DNA from: JBJEQG01 sp051881635
GTDB taxonomy: Bacteria; Bacillota; Clostridia; Oscillospirales; Acutalibacteraceae
DNA: 33,269 nucleotides
Assembly (NCBI GenBank): GCA_051881635.1
Contig: JBJEQG010000161.1
Coordinates: 1 to 33,269, forward strand
Reading direction: 5' to 3'
In this document: piece after piece, positions 30,274-33,269 of the stretch
Numbering within the stretch: position 1 is the stretch's first letter
Layout of the letters: each line of letters begins with the position of its first letter
The notes under the pieces: model-generated
Seen by the model: only the letters and a program-made list of their open reading frames with translations
Database searches by the model: none
Told to the model about the DNA's origin: nothing
Position numbers and translations under genes: made by a program

Positions 30274-30311
30274 AAAATCTCCGCCTATTCGTTGGAACGG
30301 ACGGAGATTTT
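30274..30311 (-). terminator. Terminator after valS
   Basis: AAAATCTCCG and CGGAGATTTT form a 10-bp stem around an 18-nt loop, 13 bp downstream of the valS stop on the minus strand, ending in four T. Confidence 0.75.
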
Positions 30312-30323
30312 TTCATGTTAATA

Positions 30324-32948
30324 TTACATTTTTTCCAAAGTCGCTTTCAGCATGGTGATTTGTTCACGATATTTTTCAACATTCGCACGAACACCTGCTA
30401 CGACTTTTTCGGGAGCTTTTGCCATAAAGCCCGTATTGTTCAACTTCTTTTCATTGAGTTCAAGTTCTTTAATGGCGTGGTCAAGTTCTTTTTGCAGACG
30501 CTTTTGTTCCGCCTCTTTGTCCACAAGTTCATAGAGCGGAATATAAACCTTTGCGTCAGCAGTAACGATTGTAACCGCACCCTCAATTTCAAAGCTGTCA
30601 CCAACAATAACTTCGCTTGCACTTGCAAGACGGCTGAGGAATTTCGCACCGTTTTGGAAAGGAGCTTGTTCTTTTGCGGCAATATAAACCTTTGCCTTTT
30701 TGGACGGTACAACATTCATTTCGTTACGGCGTGTACGGATAGCCTTAATGGTTTCCATAACCATTTCCATTTCATGAGCCGCCTCAGGGAAAGAAAGTGC
30801 CTCATCATATTCAGGATATTTGCAAAGCATGATTGTTTTTTCGCTTTCGTCATGGGGGAGTGACTGCCAGATTTCTTCCGTAATAAACGGCATAATCGGG
30901 TGAAGCAGTTTCAACATTTGGTTCATAACCCAAACGAGGACTTGACGGGCATTTTGTGCGGTTTCGTCTTTCGACTGCAAGCGTGTTTTTGCGAGTTCAA
31001 TATACCAGTCGCAGAAACAATCCCAAATAAAGCTGTAAATCTTGGAAACGGCAACACCTAATTCAAAACTTTCAAGATTTTCCGTAACCTCTTTGGCAAC
31101 CGTATTCAAAGTCGAGATAATCCATTTATCCTCAGTTTCCAAAACAGACGGCAATTCGTTCTTGACATCATAGCCGTCAATGTTCATGTGGATAAAGCGG
31201 GCGGCATTCCAAAGTTTATTTGCAAAGTTGGAGCTTGCCTCAACTTTTTCGGGAATATAACGCATATCGTTTCCGGGACTGTTTCCCGTAACAAGGAAGA
31301 AACGCAGAGCGTCCGCACCATAATCTTTGATAACGGCGAGAGGATCAATGCCGTTGCCGAGTGATTTTGACATCTTGATACCGTTGGCATCACGCACAAT
31401 GCCGTGAATGAAAACAGTGTCAAACGGCTGAGAATTTGTATTCTCGACCGCTGAGAAAATCATACGGGCAACCCAGAAGAAAATAATATCGTAACCCGTA
31501 ACCAAAGTGTTGGTTGGGTAGAAGTATTCCAATTCAGGTGTTTTGTCGGGCCAGCCGAGTGTGGAGAACGGCCAAAGAGCCGAACTGAACCATGTGTCCA
31601 AAGTGTCGGGGTCTTGTGTAAGATGGGATTTGCCGCACTTCGGGCAAACAGTTGGTGTTTCTTTGGAAACGATTGTTTCGCCGCAATCGTCACAGTACCA
31701 CGCAGGAATACGGTGTCCCCACCAAAGTTGACGGGAAATACACCAATCCTTGATGTTTTCCATCCAGTGGAAGAAAATTTTATCAAAGCGTTCGGGAACA
31801 AATTTTGTTTTGCCGCTGCGAACACACTCAATGGCAGGTTCGGCAAGAGGTTTCATTTTAACAAACCATTGTTTGGATACACGGGGTTCAACAGTGGTGT
31901 GACAGCGATAGCATGAACCGACATTATGTTTCAGCGGTTCAACCTTAACGAGGAAACCTCCGGCCTCCAAATCCTTGACAATCGCTTTTCTTGCCTCATA
32001 ACGCTCCATGCCGGCATATTTGCCCGCTTGTTCGTTCATAACGGCGGTATCGGTCATAACATTGATAACGGGAAGATTATGACGCAACCCAACTTCAAAG
32101 TCATTCGGGTCATGGGCAGGGGTAATTTTTACAACGCCCGTACCAAAATCCTGTTCAACATAGGTGTCGGCAACAATCGGGATTTCACGCCCAACCAACG
32201 GCAATGTAACGGTTTTGCCGATAAGAGACTTGTAGCGTTCATCATCGGGGTGAACGGCAACAGCAGTATCGCCGATTAAGGTTTCAGGACGGGTTGTCGC
32301 TAATTGAACATAGCCTGAGCCGTCTGTCAGCGGATAACGCAAGTGCCAGAAAAAGCCGTCCTGTTCCTCAAAAACAACCTCAGCGTCGGAAATGGAAGTA
32401 CGGCATTTCGGACACCAGTTGATAATGCGTTCCCCACGATAAATCAATTTCTTTTCGTACAAACGAATGAAAACTTCCTTAACAGCTTTTGAACAGCCCT
32501 CGTCCAAAGTAAAGCGTTCACGCTCCCAATCACAGGAACTGCCGAGTTTTTTAAGCTGTCCTGTGATTGTGCCACCATATTGGCGTTTCCATTCCCACGC
32601 CCTATCCAAGAAAGCTTCACGCCCTAAATCCTCTTTGGCAATGCCTTCTTTACGCAAAGCCTCAACGATTTTCGCCTCAGTAGCGATAGAGGCATGGTCT
32701 GTGCCAGGCAACCAAAGAGCCGAATAGCCCTGCATACGCTTAAAACGGATTAAAATATCCTGTAAAGTTTCGTCCAGAGCGTGTCCCATGTGGAGCTGTC
32801 CCGTAATGTTCGGTGGTGGCATCATAATTGTGTAAGGCTTTTTGGCGGGGTCAACCTCAGCATGGAAAAATCCGCCGTCCTGCCAGAATTTATAAATTCT
32901 GTCCTCAACTTCAGAGGGGTTATAGGATTTTGCAAGTTCCTTTGCCAT
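30324..32948 (-). CDS. valS: Valyl-tRNA synthetase
   Basis: ValS charges tRNA-Val with valine. The 874-residue product has the class I signatures HMGH (53-56, in PPPNITGQLHMGHALDETLQD) and KMSKS (525-529, GIKMSKSLGNGIDPLAV). It also has the editing domain with TTRPETLIGDTAVAVHPDDERY, a zinc-type CxxC insert (CDDCGETIVSKETPTVCPKCG), the anticodon-binding domain and a C-terminal coiled coil (KEAEQKRLQKELDHAIKELELNEKKL). The ATG at 32948 follows GGAGG by seven bases; the frame runs eight codons further, through that site. No T-box leader is present although many Firmicutes use one for valS. It has its own consensus promoter. Confidence 0.98.
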   Translation of the reverse strand: MAKELAKSYNPSEVEDRIYKFWQDGGFFHAEVDPAKKPYTIMMPPPNITGQLHMGHALDETLQDILIRFKRMQGYSALWLPGTDHASIATEAKIVEALRKEGIAKEDLGREAFLDRAWEWKRQYGGTITGQLKKLGSSCDWERERFTLDEGCSKAVKEVFIRLYEKKLIYRGERIINWCPKCRTSISDAEVVFEEQDGFFWHLRYPLTDGSGYVQLATTRPETLIGDTAVAVHPDDERYKSLIGKTVTLPLVGREIPIVADTYVEQDFGTGVVKITPAHDPNDFEVGLRHNLPVINVMTDTAVMNEQAGKYAGMERYEARKAIVKDLEAGGFLVKVEPLKHNVGSCYRCHTTVEPRVSKQWFVKMKPLAEPAIECVRSGKTKFVPERFDKIFFHWMENIKDWCISRQLWWGHRIPAWYCDDCGETIVSKETPTVCPKCGKSHLTQDPDTLDTWFSSALWPFSTLGWPDKTPELEYFYPTNTLVTGYDIIFFWVARMIFSAVENTNSQPFDTVFIHGIVRDANGIKMSKSLGNGIDPLAVIKDYGADALRFFLVTGNSPGNDMRYIPEKVEASSNFANKLWNAARFIHMNIDGYDVKNELPSVLETEDKWIISTLNTVAKEVTENLESFELGVAVSKIYSFIWDCFCDWYIELAKTRLQSKDETAQNARQVLVWVMNQMLKLLHPIMPFITEEIWQSLPHDESEKTIMLCKYPEYDEALSFPEAAHEMEMVMETIKAIRTRRNEMNVVPSKKAKVYIAAKEQAPFQNGAKFLSRLASASEVIVGDSFEIEGAVTIVTADAKVYIPLYELVDKEAEQKRLQKELDHAIKELELNEKKLNNTGFMAKAPEKVVAGVRANVEKYREQITMLKATLEKM

Positions 32949-33007
32949 ATAATTTCCTCCAAATATTATCAATACTTTTCAATCCATATAAAGGATATAC
33001 AACAAAA

Positions 33008-33036
33008 ATTATAGCATTGCCCCTTTGGAATGTCAA
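33008..33036 (-). promoter_or_regulatory. Consensus sigma-A promoter of valS
   Basis: On the minus strand TTGACA (33031-33036), a 17-bp spacer and TATAAT (33008-33013), with TGC just before the -10. Both hexamers are perfect. The leader is only about 50 nt. Confidence 0.92.
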
Positions 33037-33210
33037 GCAAAGTGTGTGATTGAACGGCAATACATAAAAAGACACCATTTCTTTGGAAAAATGTCATTGA
33101 AAGAATAAAGAAATGATAGAAACAGGTTGTCTTGAAAGACTGCAACATTATCGGCAAAATAATATACCGCTACGATAAATATATACAAATTTGTTAAAAT
33201 CTATAAATAT

Positions 33211-33269
33211 CTACACTGTGATATTCCTCACGAAATATCTTCCTGTTTCATCGTGTCCGATTTTGCCAT
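33211..33269 (-). CDS. Possible C-terminal end of a leftward gene cut by the right edge
   Basis: One minus-strand frame runs from the edge to TAG at 33211-33213 and reads GKIGHDETGRYFVRNITV, which looks protein-like. A second frame opens with ATG at the very edge but stops after 13 codons. With only 18 residues neither can be confirmed. The stretch 33037-33210 holds no clear gene. Confidence 0.3.
   Translation of the reverse strand, partial: GKIGHDETGRYFVRNITV

Noticed and set aside
30126..30863. 245-codon plus-strand frame overlapping valS
   Set aside because: It is antisense to the valS C-terminal coding region and the intergenic terminator; no domain or ribosome site.
32949..33210. T-box leader upstream of valS
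   Set aside because: The region between promoter and start codon is only about 50 nt and has no AGGGTGG-type motif or attenuator hairpin on the minus strand.
520..33269. tRNA or rRNA genes
   Set aside because: No GGTTCGAATCC-type T-arm, CCA end or conserved rRNA segment was seen on either strand.

Overview
The window looks like chromosomal DNA from an anaerobic Firmicute of class Clostridia, and most of it is core genome. The evidence is Shine-Dalgarno sites of the AGGAGG type throughout, consensus TTGACA/TATAAT promoters, U-tailed hairpin terminators, a ctsR-mcsA-mcsB-clpC operon with CtsR boxes, a spoVAD sporulation gene, a clostridial 2[4Fe-4S] ferredoxin and an nfnAB transhydrogenase. 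No tRNA, rRNA, CRISPR array, transposase or phage module was recognised. A run of exactly 100 N (19524-19623) marks an assembly gap.

Layout. 1-8.4 kb (+ strand) is the accessory-looking part: the tail of a secreted repeat protein, a small membrane protein translationally coupled to a 927-aa secreted protein with a degenerate CAP/SCP domain and six copies of the same repeat, a cytoplasmic GH31 glucosidase, and two paralogous membrane proteins with a Tim44-like region and a C-terminal zinc ribbon. 8.5-10.9 kb (-) is secDF. 11.1-15.0 kb holds housekeeping singletons: a MutT-type Nudix enzyme, a GNAT-nitrilase pair, a PAP2 phosphatase, an isolated spoVAD and a ferredoxin. 15.2-17.5 kb (+) is a trmN6-like/rsmI/maf operon, convergent with ricT and holB (17.6-19.5 kb, -). 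After the gap, 19.8-24.5 kb is the CtsR heat-shock operon. 24.7-25.9 kb carries an SGNH hydrolase and ispF. 26.0-26.8 kb carries an unrecognised gene whose leader contains a 136-bp structured inverted-repeat element. 27.0-29.2 kb is nfnAB. 29.3-32.9 kb (-) has a Gp37/Gp68-family (DUF5131) protein with a radical-SAM-like cysteine motif, and valS.

How the genes relate. McsB marks proteins with phospho-arginine, McsA activates McsB, ClpC unfolds the marked substrates, and CtsR represses the set through the two boxes seen at its promoter. SecDF would assist export of the secreted repeat and CAP proteins at the left end. NfnAB exchanges electrons between NADH, NADPH and ferredoxin, so the small ferredoxin at 14.8 kb is a possible partner. 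HolB, RicT, TrmN6-like protein and RsmI are neighbours in Bacillus subtilis. Here the same genes are present but split into two convergent blocks.

No clearly new multi-gene system was found. The best leads are the repeat/CAP surface locus with its long structured leader, the 136-bp leader element at 26.1 kb with a possible decayed relative at 12.9 kb, the orphan spoVAD, and the isolated DUF5131 protein.
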